Assembly: GCA_028023455.1 (NCBI GenBank)
Contig: JAQFVV010012420.1
Location: 8,637,194-8,701,193 of the forward strand
DNA: 64,000 bases
Direction: 5' to 3'
From: Epiperipatus broadwayi
Taxonomy: Eukaryota > Onychophora > Udeonychophora > Euonychophora > Peripatidae
Of this stretch, positions 39,541 to 51,374 are shown piece after piece (the stretch's first letter is position 1; each line of letters begins with the position of its first letter). The position numbers and the translations under genes are program-made. Under the pieces are notes generated by a model. It ran no database searches. It had not been told where the DNA came from and saw only the letters and a list, made by a program, of their open reading frames with translations.

Positions 39541-40000
39541 CAAATAGAGCAAGGCTTTAACATTTATCATATACATCTTCAATGTTTATAATAGTCAAAT
39601 GATGCACTTTTTTAACTATAGAGGGACCTGTCAAACCTCAACACAAGATAGCAACTTTATAAAGATAAGAGCAGGTGTTTTATCTTTAACCAAGATTCCC
39701 ACTTATATAGGCCAATCTGAAGCATATTGATTTTAGAGCATGAAGCTGTTACTCTCTTCACTTTTTAAGTCCACTATTTCCTTCAAAAATTAACTTATAC
39801 AAAATCTTGTGATTTACAGTGAATTAAAATTATGATCTTTTCTCATGGAAATATAGAAACTGTTGTAATGGGCTTATCTTTATAAAGTCACTATCTTATG
39901 GTAAGATTTGAAAGGTCCCTCTACAGTCAAAAAACTACATTGTTTGACTATTATAAATGTTGAAGGGTCATATGATAAAGGTTAAAGCCTTGCTGTATTT
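39541..40000. mobile_element. Fold-back element E, about 130-bp inverted arms
   Basis: Left arm 39541-39672 (CAAATAGAGCAAGGCTTTAAC, then GACTATTATAAAC-type and AGAGGGACCT blocks) is inverted at 39868-40000 (AGGTCCCTCT...GTTAAAGCCTTGCTGTATTT). The loop is about 195 bp. No ORF. No clear target duplication. A non-autonomous DNA element is the likeliest reading. Confidence 0.78.
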
Positions 40001-40756
40001 AATGAAAAAATAAATGTAACTTTTTAAAATTATACACATATATGTCTCTGTCAGTCTATAATCTTATAGTTCAACAACTAATTAATAAAGAAGATTCAAT
40101 GGTGGTTGTTTTTTTATCAAATAGCACAATTGCGATGAAGAACTAAAACTTGAAGTTTCTACCACTATCAGTGAAGAAAGTGCTCTTAAAAATAAAATAC
40201 CATTAAAAGGAAAAATGCATTAAAAAATAGATTATAACAATAATGTTTTTAATATAGATTTTAGTTAATTTGAATAAATTGTTTGTGGGGGAAAAGTGGG
40301 AAATTGTTTTTCAGTTTAAATAGATCTACATTTGACCAACAATATTTGAGAGAGATAATGAAGTTTAACTTCATTCTTATAAAAATATTAAACAGAGATC
40401 AGCCTAATTAGTAGTGTGGTTAGTCTATTTCAGATTACAGCTTAATTCTCACTGTTTTTCTTTAGCTATATCAGGAACCTAGGCACCATATTAAATTTTT
40501 AAAAAACTGACTTGAGACACAATTTCCACAATAATGTCAGTTTTAATAATGTTAGAGAAAAATGCTATATATTGACAGAAAATAAAATAACTAAGAAAAA
40601 CAATAAGGCTAAGACAAATAGTGATTACCATCAAAAAAGTAGTGTTTGTTCATAATTTCTAATTTATCATTAATTATGTTTAAATTATGTCTTCATTGAT
40701 AATTTCTTTGCATTCCTCACAAAATTTTTATTCAAACTATATATAATACTTCTTAC

Positions 40757-40852
40757 CTGAGATAATCCATAGCTTCAGAATCTCCAAAAATAGTCACATA
40801 AGAATTCTTTATTTTTATATTGAACCCCAAAAGTTAACAAACGTCAAGGCAT
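40757..40852 (-). pseudogene. Candidate exon with one in-frame stop, minus-strand gene
   Basis: Minus-strand segment with strong splice sites: acceptor CTTTTTCTTATAG and donor CAG/GTAAGA (complement at 40751-40756). In the frame that continues from the exon at 41921-42040 it reads CLDVC, a TAA stop, then LLGFNIKIKNSYVTIFGDSE and AMDYL, with two bases left over. All three frames contain a stop, so this is a decayed exon, the true 3' end of the reading frame at LDVC, or not an exon. The stretch after the stop looks like folded-protein sequence. A decayed piggyBac fragment lies just upstream (40930-41340), inside the proposed intron. Confidence 0.3.
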
Positions 40853-40929
40853 CTATAAGAAAAAGATTCATCCTATCATAGCTTCTTGTCTATCCAAATC
40901 TAGAAATTGAAGGCTACTATCTGTATCAA

Positions 40930-41340
40930 TGATAAAATGAGTTTTGTCTTTTCATGTTATATTTTTTGTGTACCCAGTGATGTTTATATTGTTTGTGTAC
41001 ACCAGTGATTCTATCCTGTTATACTGATTGTCCCACAGAGATATAATTTATTTGCATATAGCTCATTCTCTAGCTATACACTTGAAAATAATGTGATCAA
41101 AATGTGGCAAAACTACTGACCCATAGCATGATTACCAAAGCATAGGCAAGAATCAGGATTTTATTCTTTACCTGCATACAATTTAATGTGGTATACATAA
41201 CCATTATGGCTATCACCACAAACACCTCTTGAAATATCTTTTCATTGGTTTCAAGAGTTTATATTTTCACATGGTACTATGCCCAGTAAATTTTGGGATT
41301 GCTTTATCAACTGCAACCTTTCTGTACATATGATAATCAG
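40930..41340 (-). mobile_element. piggyBac-type transposase fragment, decayed
   Basis: On the minus strand, broken frames spell the conserved central part of a piggyBac DDE transposase: VDKAIPKFTGHST, KYKLLKPMKRYFK, then DSHNGYVYHIKLYAGK, with later traces of a cytosolic stretch (KLYLCGTISIT) and KDKTHF. This follows the usual piggyBac order (DEA-x-x-KFKGR-S, KP-x-K-x-G-x-K, ADS-x-NGYVYDF-x-VYTGK). Several frameshifts and stops interrupt it, and the start, end, terminal repeats and TTAA target sites are not seen. It is an inactive fragment. Confidence 0.72.
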
Positions 41341-41536
41341 TCTTAAAATTTATATTGTACTGCTCTATAATATCTTAATTTTATATATAAAAATCATTAC
41401 TTGTTATACAAACACAGACATGCAAGTGCAAACATAAACACACTAAATACAAATATAAACATGCTAATAAATTATTAAACCTTTTGAGAGTCATTATGAC
41501 TATAAAATAAGGTTGCCTCACACTTGGATCAGAGCC

Positions 41537-41925
41537 CCCAAATTACATTGTATATAAACCACTGTTATGTTTGAATACAATTATAATTTATATACTACAC
41601 ACCCTAATACAAATGCAAACAAATTAATAAATTATAATTTATAAAAATAATAAAACTACACAAATAATAGTAAAATTTAAAATACTATGCAAATAAAAAA
41701 AAAATTAAAATTGAATACTTACGAACTCCAAAATTACATTATACATAAACCACTATGTTATATTTGAATATAAGTATAATTTATATACTATACACACTAA
41801 TACAAATACAAACACATTAATAAATTATAATTTATCAAATAATAAAAAGATTTTAAATAATACTATGCGAATAATAGAAAAATTTAAAATACTGCCAAAA
41901 AATTAAAATTGTATACTTACAATAT
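41537..41925. repeat. Two-unit tandem duplication of about 190 bp
   Basis: A unit starting near AAATTACATTGTATATAAACC (about 41550) recurs as AAATTACATTATACATAAACC (about 41736). It continues in parallel through TAATAAATTATAATTTAT to ATTAAAATTG-ATACTTAC at both ends. The copies differ by scattered substitutions and small indels. Each ends with ACTTAC, which on the minus strand reads GTAAGT, so the splice donor of the candidate exon at 41921-42040 was duplicated along with the intron. Confidence 0.75.
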
Positions 41926-42040
41926 TATGTTTTTATCGGGGTGAAGGCCTTGAATTAGCGAGACATCTTTAATCCATTTTACTACAGAGTCTTGCTGAAA
42001 TGAAAATTGTGTCTTTGTCTTCTTTGCAAATGCAAGTAAA
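41921..42040 (-). CDS. Candidate internal exon of an unidentified minus-strand gene
   Basis: On the minus strand a 120-base exon is bounded by a textbook acceptor (TTTTATTTTCTCTCAG) and donor (GTAAGT, complement ACTTAC at 41915-41920). Only one frame is open. It has a one-base start, 39 codons and a two-base end. The product reads LLAFAKKTKTQFSFQQDSVV then KWIKDVSLIQGLHPDKNII. The family is not recognised; the mix of charged and aliphatic residues would fit a helical-repeat or coiled protein, but that is only an impression. Its phases fit both the candidate exon at 57351-57642 (upstream) and that at 40757-40852 (downstream). The donor end coincides with the edge of a 190-bp tandem duplication of the adjoining intron. 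Confidence 0.5.
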
Positions 42041-42049
42041 CTGAGAGAA

Positions 42050-45000
42050 AATAAAACAATTAAATGAACCTATTAATAAAAATATTTTTAAAAAATCCAA
42101 ATTTTGTCCGATTTTAACATACAATATGTCATTTTAAAAAGTAATTCAAACAGCAGAGAATGCCAGGATTTTTGTAAATGTCACGCTTATAGTTTTTTCA
42201 TAATTTTTTTTTTTTAATTTCAATGAATCAGCTGCAACTAGTGGATATCATGCTACCATCTGTGAAATAGAGAAATGAGTTGCTACTGCTATTTTTTTCT
42301 CACACTGGAATGAGATTACTAATGTGTCTCACTTCCCAGTATCTGGATCAAGACTGACTGTTACTGACTAGATACTGAAGTCTAATTAGTGTTTTAACCT
42401 GTCTCCATATATTTTAGAAATCTTTTTATCCATCCACTCACACACTATCTAAAAAATGACAGCATTAAACCCTGACCAATTGATTTTATTTTTACAAAAG
42501 GTTATTTCCCTCCCTCTTCTAATTAATTTTAAAAAATCCAATTATACCTTAATCATTAAAAATTTTCTCTAATTATTTTTTTCTTTGTTATTAATTATCA
42601 AAAACAAAATAATTCTTTAATTATACTTTAAATTAAAAAACATTACATTTATTTTTAGAGAGAGGGGGAAAATGTTTTTAATTCATTGCTAACAATTTCT
42701 TAAAAAAAATGTTATTTCCTTTTTTTCTCTTTTAAAAATTGGTAAACATTATTTTAATTTTACTTTTTTAATCTCTTTTTGCTTTTTTTTAAATATATAT
42801 AAATTCTATGATAATCATTATACTTTTCTTTCTCTTTTGCAATTACTACTAACAAACATTGATTATTCATATTATTATTTCAAATGTTTGTAATTATTTA
42901 TAATATCACTTAAGGAATGTAACTGTTCTAATATGTGAATAATTGCTATTCTGAGGGAGGGGGGGAGAGAAAGTTTTTCTCAATATATTAGTACTATTTA
43001 CAAGCCATCATCATCATAATTTTAATTATTTTAAATTCATCATAAGATCAAGATATTTCTAAATTTATTTTAGTACTTTGATTCATAATTATTTTATATC
43101 ATATGCTTTTATTTAATTTTAACTATCTGGATCAAATTTTGTAACTCAATTTAAACTCACATCTCAATTTTTACTCCAGAAAAACTTTGCATACATATGA
43201 TGTATTCCAGGTAACAATATATATTTTAGAAGTGGCAAACAATTTTAGCAATAAATTAATGATAATTTTAAATGTTTAATTTTATAAGTGATAATAATAC
43301 TAGCAGTGTCTAGTGGTACTCATTATTATTTAAAATTAAATATTTTATTGAAAACTGATTTAACTCTTTGCCTGCCTCTTACGAGGCTCCTCATCGACAT
43401 CTTAAAATTAAATATTTTATTGAAAACTGATTTAAATAATTCAGTGTCACCTATATAAAATTAAAAAGAATAACATAAAAAGTAAAAAAGTAATGAAAAA
43501 TGCTTTTATTTACATAAATGTGTTAAAAAATTTTAAAAAAATTATTCAGATTTTATCAATAAATAAAAGTCTGGGTGTTCATGTTTGGAAATAAAACTTT
43601 CTATAAATTTGTATGGGATTCTTATCAAGCTGAAATTACAATTTAATATTTTTAACTTAATATTATTCATTATTTTTCTATTATGTGTATAAAAATATAT
43701 CCACTTTTTATAAAGTTATTCATGAAAGAATTAAATCTGAAAATATTACTAAAATAATTCATAAGGCAGATTCCCAAAGAATTACTTAAATGAACTTGTA
43801 ATTAATGCCCAGTTTTTTCTATTAATGCTAATTTATTTGCTAGATAAAGATAATCTTTTTGAAAAGTTGATTGGTATTGATGGAAAAAAAAATGGATGTT
43901 ATTTGCAAGTTAAACTAAATAATTTTTGAGAGATCTGACTTCTGAACTATAATAATATTTTTGACTTAATTTTTTCATGAATGTCTATTAAAATTAGACA
44001 GATTTTTTTCAATTACACTGTAGTCAAACAACAAAAAAAATATCAAATTTAAAGTGCTAAGTTGTAATTTTTGCTTGATAAGAAATCTGTAAATATTGAC
44101 AGAAATTGGAACTAAGATTATTTCTAATGAAGGGCATTCCACACTTTTATTTTTTCTAAAAGTAGAAGAAAATTTATTTTTAATTTTTTAGTGCATTTAG
44201 GTGAATAAAAAGCATATATATATATATATATATTACATTGTTCAGAAAATTTTTTATATTTTTGAAGTTTTTTAGAATTTGTTTTAGGACTTCAGTTTTT
44301 AGCTATTGTCCACTTCCATTTTATAAACTTTATAACTCTACTAATTCAATTCTAATTGTTTGTTATCTTGTTCACATACAATGAATTCTTCTTTTAATAT
44401 CTCTATGTTAATGCTAATTCAAATTATTTATAGTTTACTTTATAGTTTGTAGTATCTATTACTGTTCTGCTAAATGACGAAGAATCATTTGTATAAATAA
44501 TTACTGTCAGATATATCTATTAAAAGACTTTTTAAATAAGTATATCCACAGTCATTTTTAATATTATATTATTTCTTCTAAAAATACTCCATGCAACCTT
44601 TATTCTATAATTTGTCTCTTATGTTTTATCTATATTAAGAATTTGTTCAATGCATTGTTTTTTTTATTTATAATCAATTTTTATTTTCTACTTTTTCTAA
44701 TAAATTTTAAATTCTGAGTTATTATAAACTTCTCCAATGTTATAAGTAGGAGTTGTACTCTACTTTCTTAAAAAATCATTAAACATTTTTTTAGCATGTG
44801 CATTTAGTATTATTATTTTTATTTCATTTAATAACTCTGGTAATATTTTTTATAACTTTGAAACGCTGTTTAGCAAATCAAGCAAATTTTTTGTAAAATT
44901 CAAATAGTTTTTCAATAATTTCCATTTATTTTTTTCCTTTGCCTTTCACCTTATTGAGATAAAGCATTTTTGAGAAATGAAAACTTTTAGTAATAACATC

Positions 45001-48000
45001 TTACTAATATCAGTATAAACAGTGTTGTTGCATTCAGAATTTGACAACATCCTGAGAATGTCTTAAAATTTAAAAAAAAATAATACAAAAGGTTTTACTC
45101 ATCAGTCTTGCCAAATGCCGAATGGTAAGGGTTCTGGTGTTTTTTTTAATCATTTGTTTTATTCTCTAACTAAGAATATTAGGTAGCAGATAAAATATTT
45201 ATTTACCAACTATTTTTGAATGTTATTTATATTTTGGCTGTGTGCCAAATAACTTTAAAAAATTATTTGTATATATTTTTCCTGGATCCAAACCCAAAGA
45301 CATGTACATGCTGTTACACTATGCTTTTCTCCATGTGTGTATATATTTATAGATTTAAAATGTAGTAATCTATTTATGTGATTTACATGATCATATTATT
45401 TACTTTAAAAAATACTATTTTAAAAACAATATTCAATTGAAGTTTGTGATATGTAAAATATTTGACATTAATGGTAGGGCATTTAATTGTGAAATCATTT
45501 AAAATATATTATACAATTTTATCTAAATCAATATTTATCAAAACTAGATAAATGTAATCTATTATTTACAAACTATTATAACTATTTAATTTTGGATAAT
45601 AATTCTAATGATTAAATTGAATTCTATCGTTTATGTTCAGCTATTGCACTTTAAGATCAATATTTAAATTAAAACTATTACCTTTTATTACTTTGAACAA
45701 ATAATGTCAATTTCTATTAAATGACCTAATAGAAAGCTAATTAATTGATTCTAGAACCTCTTTGGAAAGTTACTATGATCAAATCATTGATAATTAACAT
45801 TTCTTAAATAAGAGCAAAAATGACTAAAAGTACTTGACATTCAAAATTCATTCTAAAGGAAGAACCATGATGATATAATTATAACTTTAGATCATGTTTC
45901 TTTTTTTAATTCTTCAAGATTATTATGGTCATTTACTACTATTTGTTGTGATTATTTCTGTTTGGGTTTTTTTATATCTTTAACCATTATTTTTTTATTA
46001 ATTAAAACTTTTTTCTATTACATCCTAACATCTTGAAATACTTTATTAAACAATTACATTTACAAAAAGAAAAGGCTAAGTCATTAACATATTTGCTTAA
46101 TGTATTTATAATCTAGAATTCAAATTATTATCATAAAAGTCTTGAAGTTTTGTCAGGTCATAAGTAAGGATTTTTTTTTAGATAGAGGCCATAGTTAAGT
46201 CTGATCTATTAATGGTTGGTACATGGGTCTTAGTTAGACTTGGTTAAATAATAAAGAGTCCCAGGTTAATCTTGATCTGTCAGATGGGTGTTGGCTATTA
46301 ACTGTAAAAAAAATAAGAATACAGTTGTAACATGATTTCCGAGGAACAGGTTATACTCCATCAGGACCTTAAATCATGTTTATCTTTACCTTTTTATTTT
46401 TCTAAAAAGTATAAATATTTTTGTTTAAATTTATAAGTCTAAACATTAGTCATGAAAGACAATTTAAAGATTAATAATCATTTATATTTTTTTTGTTCAC
46501 TAAAAATTTCAAAAAGTATGAAGTTTATATTAGAAGGTCAGTAATAAATATAAAAAATTTACAACCTAAATGTCGTTTATATATGTTCCCATGTCTATCA
46601 CAATTGCCTTAATAAATCTACATGCAATCTTTAAACTAAACAAGTCTAAATCATTTATTGAATCTTCTATAATAAAATGTTCAAAATAAAATATTTTAAA
46701 TCCATTTTATGCATCAAGTCAATTTAAGATTCATTTTATCACTACTAAAAATAGTTATTGGTTAGTTTTTGCTTTAATTTTTAATGAAAAAAAAATATTA
46801 ATTTTTTTTTCTGCATCTTTTAAACTGGACGCTAATTTACGATCTTCTACAGATTTAAAACTAAATAAAGAATGTGCTATAAATCTAGAAATTAGATATA
46901 TAAAAAATAAAATATATCAATTTATAAATTATAGTAAAGCTCAAAAATATAAATTATAGATCTATCAGCAGCTGGAGCTCCATAACTTCTATAGCTGGCA
47001 AGAAATTAAAATATAGATCATTGACAAAACCTAAATATCAAAATTCATATCCATAATATCAAAAGACATTTTCTTTATATAAAAAAATCAAGATTCACTT
47101 ATTAAACAGAAATCATGGAGTTTTAAAGATTATAACATTGATTAATGGTTTTAAGCAATTTATTCAGGAACATCAAAACATAATGCATAAATAAAAATTA
47201 AAATGTATTTGCATAATTTTGGGTTTAAACGATTTATTGTCTCTTAGGAAGGGGATGCGGTAAGCTTCTCAATGGCATATTCATCACTATAATGGAAATT
47301 ACCATCTCATTGCTAGATCTTTTCTAACAGCATGTTCAATTTTCTGGTTAAAGTATGTCAATTTTTCAACTTTCTAACATGTCAATATATATGAAATATT
47401 TTTTGTTGCCAGTTTAGCAGCAATTTGTGTTTTATGATAAAGTATATTGGATTGAGATATAAATTATGGTACCAAACTCTCCCAGATCATAACTCTCCTT
47501 TAGAATGTTTAATGTAGATTACTGATTTAATCTTTTATAAAATAGTTAGTGGAATTTATATCTTAATAAATAATAATAATAATTACTTTAAGTTTTGTAT
47601 TATTATATTTGTTATTTATCAAAAGTAAAATGTTATTTAGCAATCAAAATCATACTTATATACAGATACTTTAGATACAACACTTTAGTATGCTAAAGAT
47701 GTATCGAAATCTCAAAAGTTAAACCATTACAATTTACATAGTTCCTTGGACCACAAAAAGTATAATTAGAGCCTTTCATCATATAATAATATGCAACTAA
47801 TTTAAGGATCAGTTTTAAAATATCATATAATCTTAAACATAATTTGATTGTATAATTGCAATATCAAGAACATGATTATTATTAATTTGCTTTGTTAACT
47901 AACTTTGTAAATTTAGTAATTTTCCTATTATTAATCTCTTTGCTTATTTATATAATAAACATAGTTTATTATTTAGGAAATAAGATAGATTATCATAGTT

Positions 48001-48600
48001 AAAGAATGAAGAGGCCTAGAAAAGATAAAATATTTGAAAAATTTTATGATAGATTACTCAGACTAGGAGCATATATGTATGTATATGTGTGTTGGTATAT
48101 ATATTGTGATGGTTATGTCTCATGGAATACAACAACAGGGTAGTGTGTGTGCATGTGTATGTATAAAGTTAAAAAGTAAAGTAGAAATAAAAACAAACAA
48201 TAATTTTTTGTAGATATTTTTTATATTACACTGGAATAAGAGTTAAAGATTAAATAATTTTGAATATAAAAAAATTATTATAAGTTAAACATTTAAAAAG
48301 GTTTAATTAATATGTGATTAATTCTGATTTTGAAATGAAAAGAAACATGTTTTTATGTTATAATAGATATATTTGGTAATTATAAAATTTCATTATCTAT
48401 TTTGATTATAAATTTTTTTTTAAATTAATGCTTATATAACATATTTTGATAAAAATCCTGCAAAGTTGTTTTTGAAAGGATTAATGGGAATTTAAAGAGT
48501 CATTAATTTTTTTTAATCAAGATAAAAAATCTTATTTTTAATTACTGTATTTTTAATTTGAGTCTGACTATAAAAAGGTTGGAAAATAAATATTAGGAGA
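42050..48600. other. Extended AT-rich non-coding DNA
   Basis: No coding frame, RNA gene or large repeat is evident over 6.5 kb apart from the small duplication at 43330-43435 and a short TA run near 44217-44232. The upstream RFX6 exons could be here but none was recognised. Confidence 0.5.
43330..43435. repeat. 34-bp perfect direct repeats flanking a GC-rich 38-bp segment
   Basis: TTAAAATTAAATATTTTATT and the next 14 bases are identical at 43330-43363 and 43402-43435. The intervening 43364-43401 (CTCTTTGCCTGCCTCTTACG, then AGGCTCCTCATCGAC) is GC-rich. Its AGGCTCCTCATCGAC part resembles the arm of fold-back element D (AGGCTCCTCACTGAC near 18142). Confidence 0.8.
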
Positions 48601-48807
48601 GTTTTTAAAGTTTTAGTTGTACAGAGTTACTATGAACATATAACTGAAGGCAAGACAATGCAAGTTCAGCTGCTGCTACTAATTCACTATGGTAGAATTT
48701 GGATTCACATGGAAGCAATACCCAGCCTTTATGTGGCTTATAGCCTTATATATGTGTGTCTTAGACAGTATAGAGACTGAAGGGAGCTGACTTCCAGCCA
48801 ACAATTA

Positions 48808-48954
48808 TTGAATTATACCTATCCTGAAGATGACAATAAAGCAATTCACTGTTTTAGAAGGGACCAGCTTACTCAGAGATTCTATCAGCTTGCTGAAGAA
48901 GTTTATATGTATACTGTTTTATCTATATGCAGAGATGCACAGACAAAGGTACTG

Positions 48955-48960
<6 letters not shown>
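48808..48960 (+). other. Unidentified short frame ending at a possible splice donor
   Basis: The plus strand is open from about 48780 to the TA run at 48958. It reads NYTYPEDDNKAIHCFRRDQL, then TQRFYQLAEEVYMYTVLSIC and RDAQTK before GGTACTG. The composition is balanced and protein-like. I do not recognise it. If it were an exon it would end in phase 0, which does not fit the next known RFX6 exon (needs one leftover base), so it is not its immediate neighbour. Fragment of a mobile element or of another gene are alternatives. Confidence 0.3.

Positions 48961-49027
<67 letters not shown>
48958..49027. repeat. TA microsatellite with a GC interruption
   Basis: Two TA runs separated by TGCATATA. 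Confidence 0.95.
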
Positions 49028-49029
<2 letters not shown>

Positions 49030-49030
<1 letters not shown>

Positions 49031-51226
49031 TGCAGCTCATGAGTAGCATTATATATATTGAGAATGGTAGTATTTTAAATAATTTATTGAAAATTACATT
49101 TACAATTTTTAATTAACAAATTTAAAAGTAAATGACTTTTGTCAACTAAAAATAAAACAAAAAAAAAGAAATAATAAATGTTATTTGTGTCTAGATGATT
49201 ATTTGTTTCTGATATTATTTAAAAAAAAAGAGAGGAAAACTCTAAAGATCTTTTTTTAAAAATAAAATAAAAATAATGCCACAAGGACCTGAATTTTAAA
49301 TGAAACTTTATTGAAAATGACAATTTTATTTTGAAATTTAAAAAAAGAATTGATTCATAGATGTTTTTATTTTGGTAAAAGAAAAAGTAAATTCCAAAAA
49401 TCTTTCTAGAATGGAAAATATAAAAAAAAATTACTGGAATATTTTTAAAGATGTTTACAATTAGTTAGGAGTAACCTGAAAAAAAAAGAAGTTTGATGAA
49501 GGACTGTCAAAAGAATAAATATTTTTAAAGAAAACTTTAATATATATATATATATATATATTATGTTTTTTGCCATTGAATTAATAATATGGTTTACTAG
49601 GCTTAGTTTTTTATAAATGCCAATGTGTGCACATGTTTCCATGAGTGCACACATATAATTGTGAAAACAGTCATTTTTTATGTATCATTAAAATGTGATG
49701 GTTTGTTTTTTTTTATTACTAAATGACAATTCCCATATGTTATATCATATCTGTGTGCTTATATATACATGTCAGGTAGACACATATATGTTAAAATTAA
49801 TAATATATTTGTTATTAGTTTATGACAAATATGTTCATTTTATATTATATAGGCATGTTTTTGTACTGATATAAAGATGTTTTATGTAAACCTATTGGAC
49901 ATATATGTAAATTACAATGTAATAGTGTATTTCTTTTTGATATTAATGCCAAATTTATATTTATGGCATACTCAGCAGAGACCTTAATTGCATTTTAATT
50001 GTTATTAATAAATTGATATTTCATTGTTTAAGTTATTACAGTGAATTTACTCAATCCTAAATAGTTTTAGAGTGGCAGTTATAGAACTTTTGTTTACTGA
50101 GCTGAATTCATGCATAATGGTTTGTTATATAAAAGGGGTTTATATTTAGTGTTAATGAATATCCATTTGATGGTGATCCTGGTTGCTGCAAAGGGGATAT
50201 CTTTTAAAGTCCATGCATTATATTTCATTTTAATTATTTATTTAGAAATTAGATGTATAGTGGGCCAGTACATTAGTGGTACTAAGTGGCCAAAGCATTA
50301 ATGATGATCAGCATGTTTTAGTATCCCAGTATTAGTTTTTATTGTTCTATATTTTGATAGGTTAACACTTGAGTTTGTGCATCCAAATTATTGTTTAAAT
50401 AATCTGCCATAAGTTGGAAATTAGCCTGGTCTATAATAGACTATTATTGATCATTCATGATGATGAATGATTATTGCTTTTATATAGTGCTGGTTAACAT
50501 ATTGTTAGTTCTGTCTTGATCTCTCATGCTCATTTCTTTTGATATTTAATTTTATATTTTAACTGGGGTTGATGATGATGATTTTCCATCACACCAGGTT
50601 TATCCCAAGATTCATACCATTACAATATATATATAAAGCTTTATAGTGCAAGATAGTAAATCTATTGTCCATGTCTATGATCTGAAATTCAAATCTAGCT
50701 CTATGAAATTCTTTTCAAGAGACTTAGAATTTTTCTTACGGGTAATTATCCCATTATTATTCCAGCTAACTATACATCATGGGTGGTGAATAGATATCAG
50801 GCTTTCCTTATAAGATATCAAAATAAAATTGGAAAATCATTCAGTCCTTTACTGTCTTATCATTCGATGTTCATTATGAGGGTCTTGGCCGTGCCATGGA
50901 CTATTTATATATATAAAAAAATGTTTTACCTTATATATATTGAAAGTTTTTTATGAGATTTTCCTTATAATTTTTTGGATGGAGTTCAGCTATAATGTAA
51001 TAAAGCAAGCAACCAATCAAAACTGGCAATGCAAACTAAAATCACATCATTTAATTTTTTTGCCAGTTTTTGATTGATTATTTTCTTGGTTATTTCATAG
51101 CTGAATTCTGTTTAAAAAATAGAGAAAACTTCATTAAAACTTTTGATACTTATATCTGTAAGTCTATACAAAAATCTCTAAATATATATATATATATATT
51201 AGTCTAGTGATTAATATATTTTTTAG
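49030..51226. other. AT-rich DNA upstream of the first visible RFX6 exon
   Basis: No coding exon was found; presumably RFX6 intron or 5' flank. Short TA run at 49540-49561. Confidence 0.5.
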
Positions 51227-51374
51227 ATGTTTCCATTGAAGGAAATGAAGTTACGGTAGAATCTGATTCAAAAGAACAATCCTACGATGTTTCCTCGACA
51301 AGTGGAAATGTTAAGAAAACAGTTGCTCAGATTATGCGCGATAAGAAAAAACAAACAACTTTAACATTAAGATG
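51227..51374 (+). CDS. RFX6: RFX6 coding exon, N-terminal lead-in and start of DNA-binding domain
   Basis: The acceptor is TTTTTTAG just before 51227 and the donor is GTAAGA at 51375. The exon begins with the last two bases of a codon and ends with the first two (TG) of the Trp codon in LRW. The 48 full codons read [20 protein letters not shown], then [18 protein letters not shown], then [10 protein letters not shown]. The basic KKKQT-LTL-W stretch directly before LEENY is characteristic of RFX4/6 proteins. The missing preceding exon must end with one base of a split codon. Confidence 0.93.

Noticed and set aside
50110-50301. Open frame of 63 codons upstream of RFX6
   Set aside because: Hydrophobic AT-driven composition and no splice sites that fit the phase needed by the RFX6 exon at 51227.
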